Shown here piece after piece: positions 7,030-15,322 of a stretch of 53,029 nucleotides of DNA. The first letter of the stretch is position 1; the number at the start of each line of letters is the position of its first letter. The DNA is from Thermoproteota archaeon (GTDB lineage: Archaea; Korarchaeota; Korarchaeia; Korarchaeales; Korarchaeaceae). The notes under the pieces were generated by a model. That model had not been told where the DNA came from. It was given only the letters and a program-made list of their open reading frames with translations, and did not search any database. Position numbers and translations under genes: made by a program. Location of the stretch: positions 1-53,029 of the forward strand of contig JAOZFG010000029.1 of assembly GCA_027491435.1 (NCBI GenBank), given 5' to 3'.

Positions 7030-8396
7030 GGGTACAGCTTCCCCGGGTTCATTATCCCCTTGGGGTCTAACACTCTCTTTATCTCCTTGACGAGCTTTAA
7101 ATAGCCCAGGGAGTTAACGCTCTTGAGTTCCTCAACCAGGAGCTCCTTCTTAGTCAGGCCTATGCCGTGCTCCCCGCTTAAGGAACCGCCCATCCTTATG
7201 GCCAGTAGGGCCACCTCTCTGAACATCTCCTCGGCCTTCTTCACCTGTTCGGGGTCATCTGGATCGTAGCATATGTTAGGGTGTAGGTTACCGTCACCGG
7301 CGTGCCCGAAGGTGGGCATTGGAAGCCCGTATTTCTCTTTTATCTTTTTTATCTCTCTGAGGGCCTCAACCAGCTTGGAGACTGGGAAGACCACGTCCTC
7401 TATGAGGACCCCCTTGTAGGTCCTAGTGACGGCAGCGTATATCCCCTGCCTGACCGCGTAAAGCCTCTTCATCTCCTCAGGGTCGTCACTAGCTTCAGCC
7501 TTACCTCCGTTCCTCCCAATTATCTCTGTCACTTGATTGGCCAGTCGCCATACTGCCTCTTTAGGCCCATCAACGTCTACTATTATCATGGCCTCAGTCT
7601 CAGGAATGTCCAGGCCTGATTGCTCCCTTACTATGTTGACGCTCTCGTCGTCCAGCAGTTCCAACATCGTCGGCAGTATGCCGGACCTCCTTATCTCGAA
7701 TATGGCCCTTCCCGCATCTTCCAAGCTGTTGAAGAGGCCTAGTATCCTTACCACCTTCTCGGGAAGCGGGTAAATTCTCAGCCAAGCCTTCGTTATAACC
7801 CCCAGAGTCCCCTCAGACCCTATGAATAGGGAGATCAGGTCAGGTCCCCACCTCCACTTGTAGAGGGGCTTTCCGATCCTCAGCACCTCTCCTCCTGGTA
7901 TGACCACCTCCAGAGATAAGACCCAGTTCTTCATGACCCCGTACTTAGCTCCCCTCAGCCCTCCGGCGTTTTCAGCTAAGGCCGCCCCTATTGTGGCATA
8001 CCTGGAGCTGGCAGGATCTGGAGGAAAGAAGTACCCATACTTTCTGCATTCCTGATCCACCTTCGCTACTGTAGCCCCAGCCTCAGCCATGACCCAACCA
8101 TCGTCAACGTTAACTTCAATCCCGTCCATGGGTGTGACGTCCAGCAGGATGCCCCCCTTTACGGGCACAGAGGCGCCCGTTAGGGAGGTGCCCCCTCCCC
8201 TAACCACCACTGGAGTTGAGGTTTCGTTGGCTATCCTGAGCACCTTGCTGACGTCCTCAGTCGAGTAGGCCCTGACCACCGCCAAGGGCACCTGTCTCAG
8301 GACGTTAGAGGCGTCGGTCACGTAGGCGTATATGTCCTCAGGCTCGGTCAGGACCTTCTCACCTAGCTCCCCTTTCAACTCCTTGATCACGTCCAT
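7026..8396 (-). CDS. FAD-linked oxidase of the GlcD / D-lactate dehydrogenase family
   Basis: A 456-residue flavoprotein that would oxidise a 2-hydroxy acid such as glycolate or D-lactate. The FAD-binding PCMH domain is shown by VVVRGGGTSLTGASVPVKGG (near residues 60-80), then DPASSRYATIGAALAENAGG and IGSEGTLGVI. The C-terminal oxidase part has FGHAGDGNLHPNICY and GSLSGEHGIGLTKKE, with histidines expected in the substrate/metal site, and ends DPKGIMNPGKLYP. Its start is 1 bp downstream of the Fe-S partner gene stop on the same strand, so the two form an operon and probably a complex passing electrons to an Fe-S chain. The true substrate is not shown by sequence. Confidence 0.92.
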   Translation of the reverse strand: MDVIKELKGELGEKVLTEPEDIYAYVTDASNVLRQVPLAVVRAYSTEDVSKVLRIANETSTPVVVRGGGTSLTGASVPVKGGILLDVTPMDGIEVNVDDGWVMAEAGATVAKVDQECRKYGYFFPPDPASSRYATIGAALAENAGGLRGAKYGVMKNWVLSLEVVIPGGEVLRIGKPLYKWRWGPDLISLFIGSEGTLGVITKAWLRIYPLPEKVVRILGLFNSLEDAGRAIFEIRRSGILPTMLELLDDESVNIVREQSGLDIPETEAMIIVDVDGPKEAVWRLANQVTEIIGRNGGKAEASDDPEEMKRLYAVRQGIYAAVTRTYKGVLIEDVVFPVSKLVEALREIKKIKEKYGLPMPTFGHAGDGNLHPNICYDPDDPEQVKKAEEMFREVALLAIRMGGSLSGEHGIGLTKKELLVEELKSVNSLGYLKLVKEIKRVLDPKGIMNPGKLYP

Positions 8397-8397
8397 G

Positions 8398-9756
8398 TTA
8401 GACCCTTCCCGTCATTATGGCGTAGGCCCTCCCATATACAATTATCTCTTGGACGTGCAATCCAACAGGGCACGTCTGTGAACACGAGCCACAGAGCACG
8501 CATGAGTAGAGCCTGTCCAGGACTTTCTCCGAGCTGAGGGGTTCTCCCCTAACGAGAGCATTTATCAAGGTCATCCTACCCCTGGCACTCCTGCTTTCCA
8601 GCCTGTCCAGGGCCTGAGCTGTGGGGCAGACTGCATTGCAGAAGCCGCACTTCTTGCAGAGGTCAGTGTATTCCCTTAGCCTCTCCCCCAAGTTGGAGAG
8701 GTCCCACCTGAGGGTATCGGGTAGCACCTTGTACTCCTTGAAAGATACCTCTTGGGGCCCTTCGAACTCTAACCTGTTCCTAAAGGCCTCTGCCACGAGG
8801 GAAGCTAGATCCAATACATCCATCTTTATGGAGAGGTCATCAAACCCGACCCTGAGCATCATAATGCAGGCGGGACAAGACGTGAGGGTTAGAGAAGCTC
8901 CAGTCTCAGCTAGCTCCTTAACCCTCTCGTAGGACACCTTCCTAGCCAGCTCTGGTTGAGTCAGCTCCAAACCACCATCTCCACTGCAACCCGTGTTCAC
9001 CCCGTGCCTCTCGGGCTCGATTAGCTCCACCCCATCCAGCCTGGACAGCACATATCTTACCTCGTCCACGACTCCCATGACCCTGGCTAGGTAGCAGGGG
9101 TCGTGGTAAGTGACCCTGACCTTCCTCCTCAAGCTGGCTTTAGCTCCAGTCTCGGCCATCCTCCTGGCTACCACTTGGACGAAGTGCTCCACCTTCACGT
9201 TGAACTCGGTGAACACGGGGTAATAGTGCTTAAAGGCCGTAGCGGCTATAGGATCTAGCGTTATAATTTTGCTCACTCCGAGCTCCCTGAACTTGGCCGC
9301 CACCTCGCTGGCGTACCTCTTGAAGTCCTCCAGTAAGCCATAAGTGTGGAGAGCTATTCCAGAGGGAGGTTCGTCCTCGTACAGGTAGCCAAACTTAACG
9401 TCTAACTTCTTGAGGACGTAAACGGCGTCCTTTAACGCCTTCTCATACCTAGAGTTCAGAGAGGACCAAGAAGCTCTGGCTACTACCCTGTAGATTCCCA
9501 ACTTCTTGAAGAGAGGTGCCACCTTAGCCATGGAGTTCAAGTCTAGCTTGAGCCTGCTCATCATCCTGAAGGCCCCTTCTGCGTATCCCATGATCGGATA
9601 AACTTCGCCAGCGTAGAAGATGGTTCCATTAACTGGACCTCTAGGCAAGTCAAGGCCTTTAGCCCACCTCACCCTCTCTTTGGGGCCTAGGCCTAAAACA
9701 TCCCCCTCACGCTCGGTGTTCTCGGAGGCCATCAAGACTACGGGGGGAACTACCAA
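8398..9756 (-). CDS. GlcF/HdrD-like Fe-S oxidoreductase with reversed domain order
   Basis: A 452-residue partner of the downstream GlcD-like flavoprotein. Related GlcF, LldF and HdrD proteins carry two 4Fe-4S motifs at the N-terminus followed by two cysteine-rich (CCG) domains. Here the order is reversed. The CCG region comes first, and CKKCGFCNAVCP (Cys 367-377) and CVLCGSCSQTCP (Cys 419-429) lie at the C-terminus. The first CCG domain is recognisable in outline (residues 44-182) but has no cysteine before residue 221. The second keeps DPC221, SCPAC (294/297) and GC257, where CC is usual. Start is TTG 9756 with GGTGATC upstream; ATG 9732 is an alternative. Confidence 0.85.
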   Translation of the reverse strand: MVVPPVVLMASENTEREGDVLGLGPKERVRWAKGLDLPRGPVNGTIFYAGEVYPIMGYAEGAFRMMSRLKLDLNSMAKVAPLFKKLGIYRVVARASWSSLNSRYEKALKDAVYVLKKLDVKFGYLYEDEPPSGIALHTYGLLEDFKRYASEVAAKFRELGVSKIITLDPIAATAFKHYYPVFTEFNVKVEHFVQVVARRMAETGAKASLRRKVRVTYHDPCYLARVMGVVDEVRYVLSRLDGVELIEPERHGVNTGCSGDGGLELTQPELARKVSYERVKELAETGASLTLTSCPACIMMLRVGFDDLSIKMDVLDLASLVAEAFRNRLEFEGPQEVSFKEYKVLPDTLRWDLSNLGERLREYTDLCKKCGFCNAVCPTAQALDRLESRSARGRMTLINALVRGEPLSSEKVLDRLYSCVLCGSCSQTCPVGLHVQEIIVYGRAYAIMTGRV

Positions 9757-9797
9757 ACGATCACCACCTTTATGGGAGGAACCTACTAATTACCTTG

Positions 9798-10349
9798 ATG
9801 AGCCCCTCCAGAAGTGACGTTTCCATAAGCAAGAGGCTCACCCTTGTTTTAAGGCACAAACCTGAATTGCTGGACTTGAAGCCCGATGAGAGGGGCTACG
9901 TTAACTTGAACGAGCTGCTTAAATCCTTCGAGAGAAAGTGGAGCATCCCAGCTGAGAGGGTCATGAAGGTCCTCCTCTCAGATCAGGAGAGGTTTGAGGT
10001 TGTGGATGAGAAGGTCAGGGCTAGATATGGCCACAGCTTTCCGGTAGAACCTGGGGAGCCTTTAAATCCAGAGGAGGTTCCGGAGACGTTGTACCACGGG
10101 ACTGTAGAGTCATCCTGGCGTAGGATAGCTGAGGAGGGAATAAAGCCCATGAGCAGGGCCTTTGTCCACCTGTCTTTAACGGCAAAGAGGGCCCTTCAGG
10201 TGGCCTCCAGGAGGAGGGGAAGGAGGATCATCCTCGTGATAGACGGCAAAGAGTTGGCAAAAAGGCGCGGGGTTTGGAGGGCGTCTAAGCTAGTTTACCT
10301 GACGGACTACGTGCCCCCTGAGCTAATAAAAAAGGTGGTTTATATGTAG
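9798..10349 (+). CDS. kptA: RNA 2'-phosphotransferase (Tpt1/KptA)
   Basis: A 183-residue KptA/Tpt1 enzyme. These transfer an RNA 2'-phosphate to NAD, giving ADP-ribose 1'',2''-cyclic phosphate; in archaea the natural substrate is debated. The N-terminal winged-helix-like lobe holds VLRHKPELLDLKPDERGYV, including the catalytic Arg-His pair. RARYGHSF follows, and the ART-like C-terminal lobe has LYHGTVESSW and FVHLSLTAKRALQVASRR. The last segment supplies the further arginine contact. An in-frame TTG one codon upstream (9795) is an alternative start. It is divergent from the GlcF-like gene and overlaps the small convergent RHH-like gene by 10 bp. Confidence 0.93.
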   Translation: MSPSRSDVSISKRLTLVLRHKPELLDLKPDERGYVNLNELLKSFERKWSIPAERVMKVLLSDQERFEVVDEKVRARYGHSFPVEPGEPLNPEEVPETLYHGTVESSWRRIAEEGIKPMSRAFVHLSLTAKRALQVASRRRGRRIILVIDGKELAKRRGVWRASKLVYLTDYVPPELIKKVVYM

Positions 10350-10549
10350 CCCAAGGACCTGAGCCTCTCCTTTATCTCCTCCTCTTCCTCCTTGGTGTAG
10401 GTCTCCTCCTCCCTATCCCCCAGGGCCTCCCTTAGCAGGAACTCGACCAGTTCGTCAACTGATGAGAACTCATCAGTGCTGTCCACGAGCTCCTTGGCCT
10501 TGTCGTATAGGGGCTTGGGCACCTGTACACAGATTTTATCATCGGCCAT
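10340..10549 (-). CDS. Small ribbon-helix-helix-like (CopG-type) protein
   Basis: A 69-residue protein. It starts with a short beta-strand-like ICVQVPKPLYDKAKELVDS and continues with FSSVDELVEFLLREAL, the strand-helix-helix pattern of CopG/Arc-type proteins. A strongly acidic segment follows (EEETYTKEEEEEIKERL), ending in RLRSLGYI. Similar small archaeal proteins with this acidic tail and RLRSLGYI-type ending are familiar to me, but their role is unclear: DNA binding or a protein-interaction module. No toxin partner is adjacent. The 3' end overlaps kptA by 10 bp tail to tail, and the MFS gene lies 38 bp upstream on the same strand. Confidence 0.75.
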   Translation of the reverse strand: MADDKICVQVPKPLYDKAKELVDSTDEFSSVDELVEFLLREALGDREEETYTKEEEEEIKERLRSLGYI

Positions 10550-10587
10550 AGTATCACCGGGTATCCCGTCGCCCCCACTAAATAAGT

Positions 10588-11712
10588 TTAGGTCATGGAC
10601 CTGTGTAGCAGGATCAGGGCCATGAGCTCTAGGATCACCGAGGCTGCGATGCCCAGGGGCGTTGAGGCTAAGTCAATTGCCATTCCGAACAGCACGCCGC
10701 TGATCAGAAAGCCGAGGCCGTACATAGTGTTGAAGATGCCGTAAGCAGTTCCCCTGAGCTCCGGGCCCACTAGATCGCCTACGGCTGCCCTGTAGACAGA
10801 TTCCTGCATGCCCAGTATGAGTCCATATAGGGCGGATGCCACTAGCAAGTTCTGAATGTCCCCTACCAACGTCAAAGCAGTGGGAATGGGGGAAAGGAGG
10901 AAGGGGACGTACAGCACGGACCTGCCGAACCTGTCGTAGGCGTGGCCTACTAGGGGAGAGGAGATTGCGTCCACCAGCTGTACTAGGACATAAGTGAAGG
11001 CCGCGGCCCAGCCGGCCATGACGCCAGAGACTCTGTATAGGAGAAGAGATACGTGAACCAAGCCAGCTGCGTTTAGGGCTACGGACAGCGAGTAAATTAA
11101 GAAGTTCCTGGGCATGGACCTCCACTCAACTTTCCTGCCCTTCAGCTCGGGTATATCCACGTCGTAACCTTTGTAGGCCAGCAAGGCAGCTACAACCAGT
11201 AAGACGTAGGGTACGAAAAGCACCGAGTAGGCCATCTTGTAGTCGTTTCTAGTGAGTAGGATCCACCCCAGGACTGCTGGACCTGCCACAGCCCCTATCT
11301 GATCTAGAAGCTCGTGGAGACCGAAGACCTTACCCCTCTTCTCCGATACCATGGAGAGCAGCGTGTCCCTGGCCGGAGACCTTATCGCTTTTGCAACCCG
11401 CTCCACCACTATGAGGAGTATCGCCAACTGCCAAGAGTTGACGAACGCCATCATAGGTATGGATATTATCAGGAAGTAGCCAGCGAAGTACAGAGGCCAG
11501 TAGGCCCTCTTGTAGTCAGCTACTACCCCACTGATCAGCCTTAAGGAGAGCCCTATGAACTCGCTTAATCCCATGGCCGCCCCTACCACTAGGGCTGATG
11601 CCCCCAAGCTTTCCAGGAATGGGGGAGTTATCCCCCTGGCTCCCTCATATATCACGTCGCCTATGAGCGACACTAGGCCGAACAGCAGGACTATCCTGTA
11701 CTTCCGACTCAC
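10588..11712 (-). CDS. Major facilitator superfamily transporter
   Basis: About 374 residues with 11-12 hydrophobic helices, typical of MFS proteins. Between the first helices lies EFIGLSLRLISGVVADYKRA, close to the MFS A-motif region; the second half has SSPLVGHAYDRFGRSVLYVP. SLIGDVIYEGARGITPPFLE and AKAIRSPARDTLLSM resemble a prokaryotic MFS group of unknown substrate. The GTG at 11712 is preferred because the TATA-like element at 11728-11741 is only about 8 bp upstream of the other candidate GTG (11727) but about 23 bp from 11712. The substrate cannot be read from sequence. Divergent from the DUF389 gene, with a shared promoter element. Confidence 0.88.
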   Translation of the reverse strand: MSRKYRIVLLFGLVSLIGDVIYEGARGITPPFLESLGASALVVGAAMGLSEFIGLSLRLISGVVADYKRAYWPLYFAGYFLIISIPMMAFVNSWQLAILLIVVERVAKAIRSPARDTLLSMVSEKRGKVFGLHELLDQIGAVAGPAVLGWILLTRNDYKMAYSVLFVPYVLLVVAALLAYKGYDVDIPELKGRKVEWRSMPRNFLIYSLSVALNAAGLVHVSLLLYRVSGVMAGWAAAFTYVLVQLVDAISSPLVGHAYDRFGRSVLYVPFLLSPIPTALTLVGDIQNLLVASALYGLILGMQESVYRAAVGDLVGPELRGTAYGIFNTMYGLGFLISGVLFGMAIDLASTPLGIAASVILELMALILLHRSMT

Positions 11713-11727
11713 ACGTCGGGTGGCCAC

Positions 11728-11741
11728 TGGTTAAATAGAAC
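11728..11741. promoter_or_regulatory. Shared symmetrical TATA-like element (MFS / DUF389 genes)
   Basis: GGTTAAATAGAACC has GGTT and AACC arms around an AT core. Its centre is about 25 bp from the plus-strand GTG at 11760 and about 23 bp from the minus-strand GTG at 11712, the distances expected for two leaderless transcripts from one element. Confidence 0.5.
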
Positions 11742-11759
11742 CTTTCCGCCCCACCACAT

Positions 11760-14210
11760 GTGAGCAGGTCATTGACTCTGGGACTGCTGGTCCTGCTGAT
11801 GATCTCAGCAACCTTGGCCAACTGTGCAGACGTGACTTTTATGGTCTACGACATGCCCAAGGAGGTTACAGCGGGGGATAACGTAACAATAAGGGTTGAA
11901 CTGGGAAACCAGCGCCCAGAAGAGGTGAAAGGAATTGTTAGAGTTGCCCTATCTGGCTACGGAACCTTCAGGGTGCTCACGGATGAAGGGGTCTCATTGA
12001 GCCCTAACAGCGTGAACATGTTCAAGGTGAAGTTCACAATACCAGAGGACTTAGTCCCAGGCTACTACAGGCTCAGGGTATACTTCATGGGAGGAGACTT
12101 CAACAGAACCTTATCTAGCGAGGTTTTAGTAGCTCCCAGCGTAAAGGATTTAGCTGAATTGTCCATAAGGCTGTCCAAACTGGATTCCGTCATAAATGAA
12201 GTTGCAAGGGTTCTTTCTGAGGATCCGGAAGTCCAGGAGATGCTTCATGAGAGGGATTCCACAGCCGAGAGTTTCAAGGAGCTTGTAAACCTAGTCCTAT
12301 CCAAGAGAAATGCTTCTAGGGCCTTAAGCCTTTACGAGAGCGTTAAGATGTCCATAAATAATCTGGAGAATAAGGTAAATGAGGTATATGACATCAAGCT
12401 GGTTCTCTGGTCCATGTCCGAAGAGGTGGACGCCAGCTTAAGGCTGTCCAAGGGAGTCTCTGTGGAGTTTTGGGCCAAGGTCCTCTCAGCCTCCGTCTGG
12501 ATCCTGATAATATTGTTGATAATGTTTCCGCTTTATTCCACGGGGTACATGAGCCTGGCTCTAGCTTTGGCTAGTGAGATCAGGGAAGGTGTTGAGGAGG
12601 AGGCCCTGATAGATGAGATAAAAGAGAAGTCCTCTAGTATGCTGGTGAGGGCCTTTAACGAGATGAGGGAGGTCTCTACAACCAGGGCCATGATAATGAT
12701 AGCCTTAGCAGGGGCCCTGGCCTCGGTCGGGCTGATGGCCGACAACATTACTGCGATAATAGGTTCCATGCTCCTCTCCCCCTTAATGAGCGCCTTCGTG
12801 GCCAGCGCCATTGGGTTAGCTCTGATAGACGTTGAGGAGAGTGTGAGCGGTTTAGACCTCTTCTATGGAGGGCTCAAGAACGGGATAATAGGTACTGCCA
12901 TGGTGATAGGCCTCTCCTGGCTTACAGCCCTATTGGCCAAAGCCTTCGTCCCGTTGCAGATGACCTCCCAGTTAGCTGCCAGAAGCAGCCCTAACATGTC
13001 TGACTTGGTGATAGCCCTAGGCGCCGGGTTTGCTGGCTCAGTGGCCATGCTACACGAGAAAGGCGAATCTGCTTTAGTTGGGTCGGCGATAGCAATTGCT
13101 CTAGTGCCTCCAGCCTCTGCCGTCGGCGTTGGTCTGGCTATGGGAAGCCCTTCAGTCACAGTAGGTTCCTTCTCCCTGTTGACGGTCAACATCATCTCGC
13201 TGATAACTGCAGGATACATCTCAGCCAGAATATACGCCTTAGTCCCAATAGTTAGGTTAGTCTTCGAGGGGATTAATCCACCTGAAGGTGACAGCATACT
13301 AGAGAGAGTGGTTAGGTTCCTAGGAGACGTGTTAATCAAAGCCTCAGAGGTGTCCTTAGCCTGGCTTAAGGTAGCCTTCCTCGGAATATACTTTAAGGCC
13401 ACTGGATTCGTTGAATCCCTCAAGGCCCTAATAAGTCGTATTTACCACATAGCGACTCCCATAGTCCTCTCACTGGCCCTAGGCGCCCTTATATCAACCG
13501 ACGTCTCCCTAGCCTTCTCCTTACCGTTTTGGCCACTCGTAAGGCTAGCTGATGCAATCAACTCGGTGATCAAACTGAAGCCCTTGCTGGGCCCTTACTG
13601 GAACGAGTTTGTATTCCTGTTACTGGCTACCACTTCACTGTTATCCTTCAGACACCTTTACTACGAAGTTCCCAAGGCCAGAGATGGGAGTAGGCGCTCC
13701 TTAGCCAGGGTGATCACCTACGCCTTCGTGCTGTGGATGAGCTCGGGCTACCTCTTGGGAGCCCACAAGTTCCCGAGGGTTGCAGCTGTCCTCTTCCTGA
13801 TCATGTTCTCGGCGCTTCTGGTCACTACTAACAAGAGGTTATGGGAGAACAGGAAGAAGGTAGCCCTTCTGGGCTTCATAGTTCTCGTCCTCCTGACCAT
13901 AACGATACACAGCGCTATGGCCTTCGAAAAGGCCAGGATCTACGAGACCATCAAATCTAAGGGCTTCCGAGATCTAGTCAGGGGAATTGTGGCCTCCTAC
14001 GCCGGGCTGAGAATTAATGAGGTGCAAGTCAACGTCACAGTTCAGGAGGGCAAGTGGATAGTTCTGGCCCAAATACTGGTGCCCGAGAGTCGGTTTAAAG
14101 GCGACGTAGTGATGACCAGTGAAGTTGTTAAGGCGGCTGAAATGACGATAAGGCGTGCTGTAGGTGAGGATGTAGTGCTCAGAGTTCACTACGTGATAAT
14201 ACCTTCCTAG
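11760..14210 (+). CDS. DUF389 membrane protein with extracellular NEW3-like domain
   Basis: An 816-residue membrane protein. A signal-like helix (about 5-20) is followed by an exported beta-rich domain (25-125; VTAGDNVTIRVELGNQRPEEV, VPGYYRLRVYF) like NEW3/CARDB modules. A helical stretch (130-230) leads to a membrane helix near 240-262. The DUF389 core follows: TTRAMIMIALAGALASVGLM, DNITAIIGSMLLSPLMSAF, LGAGFAGSVAMLHEKGES and AIAIALVPPASAVGVGLAM. More helices and a small C-terminal soluble domain (about 735-816) close the protein. DUF389 proteins have no established transport activity; the two conserved SP/PP helix signatures are intact. The exported front domain is unusual. GTG start, probably leaderless. 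Confidence 0.87.
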   Translation: MSRSLTLGLLVLLMISATLANCADVTFMVYDMPKEVTAGDNVTIRVELGNQRPEEVKGIVRVALSGYGTFRVLTDEGVSLSPNSVNMFKVKFTIPEDLVPGYYRLRVYFMGGDFNRTLSSEVLVAPSVKDLAELSIRLSKLDSVINEVARVLSEDPEVQEMLHERDSTAESFKELVNLVLSKRNASRALSLYESVKMSINNLENKVNEVYDIKLVLWSMSEEVDASLRLSKGVSVEFWAKVLSASVWILIILLIMFPLYSTGYMSLALALASEIREGVEEEALIDEIKEKSSSMLVRAFNEMREVSTTRAMIMIALAGALASVGLMADNITAIIGSMLLSPLMSAFVASAIGLALIDVEESVSGLDLFYGGLKNGIIGTAMVIGLSWLTALLAKAFVPLQMTSQLAARSSPNMSDLVIALGAGFAGSVAMLHEKGESALVGSAIAIALVPPASAVGVGLAMGSPSVTVGSFSLLTVNIISLITAGYISARIYALVPIVRLVFEGINPPEGDSILERVVRFLGDVLIKASEVSLAWLKVAFLGIYFKATGFVESLKALISRIYHIATPIVLSLALGALISTDVSLAFSLPFWPLVRLADAINSVIKLKPLLGPYWNEFVFLLLATTSLLSFRHLYYEVPKARDGSRRSLARVITYAFVLWMSSGYLLGAHKFPRVAAVLFLIMFSALLVTTNKRLWENRKKVALLGFIVLVLLTITIHSAMAFEKARIYETIKSKGFRDLVRGIVASYAGLRINEVQVNVTVQEGKWIVLAQILVPESRFKGDVVMTSEVVKAAEMTIRRAVGEDVVLRVHYVIIPS

Positions 14211-14297
14211 CTAGGCCTGGCAGAGCGCGGAGCGTAAGGGCTACGGAGTGGAACTTCGTGTGGGTTACCTTATACCCCTCAAACGTGGGGTAACTAG

Positions 14298-15191
14298 ATG
14301 TTAGTTTACGAGAGTGTGGAGGAGCCTGAAGTTGTCGGCGGTGAGGGGCTCATATACCTGGCGACTAGGGTCTCCAGGAAAGTAGGCGGACCCGAGGAGA
14401 TAGCTGAAGAGCTTAACGACGTGAGCAGGGTTAGGAGGCTCCTAAGGATGGTAGTGAAGGCGGGGCACTTCTCCGTCTTGGAGCACTCTCTGGTGAGGCT
14501 GAGGGTCAAGGCAGACTGGGGAAAGCTGGCACAGCTCCTCTTCAGGTACAAGTACTTGGAGGTTAGCCACGAAGGGAACCTCTTATTGATCTCGTTGAAC
14601 CCTAGAACCGCTCTAGAGATGCTGAACGACCCCAGGGAGGAGGTCAGGAGGCTGGCCAGGATGGCTTTAAAGGGTTTCCCCATAATAGGGGAGGCAGTGG
14701 GGATTAGCTCGGGGGAGAGGCCTAAGCTGGACGTCAGCTTTAGGAAGCTGTCTGAAAGCCCCCTGGTCTACTCATTCGTGGTGGAGCCTTACACACCTGA
14801 GGTACACGGCTTTTACGCCTTCTGGGCTGAGATGTCCAGGGTTGCCTCGCACCAGTTCGTAAGGCATCGAAGGCTGAGCTATACCCAGCGTTCAGGCAGG
14901 TACACCAGGCCTGACGGGTTCGTGCTCCCTGAGGTCGGTGATGAGGCTTTGAAGGTCATGAGGGAGCAATGCGTTAAGTCGTATGAGGTCTACGAGAAGT
15001 TGCTGAGGATGGGGCTGAGGAGGGAAGATGCCAGGTACGTGCTACCCGCAGCTTTAAAAACCGCTTTATTCGTCAGCGGCAGGCAGTCTGACTGGAACCA
15101 CTTCTTGAAACTCAGAACCGACGTGCACGCTCAGGAGGAGATAAGGAGGATCGCCTTGATAATAGCCGAGGCTGTGGGGTGGAGGAGGTAA
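14298..15191 (+). CDS. thyX: Flavin-dependent thymidylate synthase ThyX
   Basis: A 297-residue ThyX. The enzyme makes dTMP from dUMP with FAD, NADPH and methylenetetrahydrofolate-type carbon donors. The family hallmark RHRxxxxxxxSxR is present as RHRRLSYTQRSGRY (residues 189-202). An upstream HFSVLEHSLVRLRV segment and a C-terminal TALFVSGRQSDWNHFLKLR with AQEEIR match FAD/dUMP contacts. The protein is longer than many bacterial ThyX proteins (about 220-250 residues). A TATA-like CTTATACC lies about 25 bp before the ATG. No thyA-type gene is in the window. Confidence 0.95.
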   Translation: MLVYESVEEPEVVGGEGLIYLATRVSRKVGGPEEIAEELNDVSRVRRLLRMVVKAGHFSVLEHSLVRLRVKADWGKLAQLLFRYKYLEVSHEGNLLLISLNPRTALEMLNDPREEVRRLARMALKGFPIIGEAVGISSGERPKLDVSFRKLSESPLVYSFVVEPYTPEVHGFYAFWAEMSRVASHQFVRHRRLSYTQRSGRYTRPDGFVLPEVGDEALKVMREQCVKSYEVYEKLLRMGLRREDARYVLPAALKTALFVSGRQSDWNHFLKLRTDVHAQEEIRRIALIIAEAVGWRR

Positions 15192-15322
15192 AGAAAGTTT
15201 TACGCTTCTGTTGTAGATGGAAGCTTCAGAACGAGGTTCAACGCCTCACGGCCATTAACAATGAGCCCTGTCATGACAACAGCCCATGTAATCGTTAAAA
15301 GATTCACCTGTCAAAAGGGAGG
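15192..15322. promoter_or_regulatory. Upstream region of the HhH-GPD-like gene with a 10-bp palindrome
   Basis: This 131-bp gap holds a perfect 10-bp palindrome, TGTCATGACA, at 15269-15278. It lies about 16 bp before a TATA-like GTTAAAAGATT near 15294-15304. GGGAGG sits directly against the ATG at 15323, too close for a normal SD, so start selection may be leaderless. No RNA gene was recognised here. Confidence 0.4.

Noticed and set aside
12863-13423. 186-codon frame antisense to the DUF389 gene
   Set aside because: Fully inside the DUF389 core, which has strong membrane-helix signatures on the plus strand; no SD or TATA.
14240-14297. Imperfect inverted repeat (GTTACC ... GGGGTAAC) before thyX
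   Set aside because: Arms are interrupted and overlap the TATA-like box by chance; not convincing as an operator.
15220-15260. T-arm-like hairpin (GAGG, loop TTCAACG, CCTC) after thyX
   Set aside because: No anticodon arm or acceptor stem can be folded around it, so it is not a tRNA.
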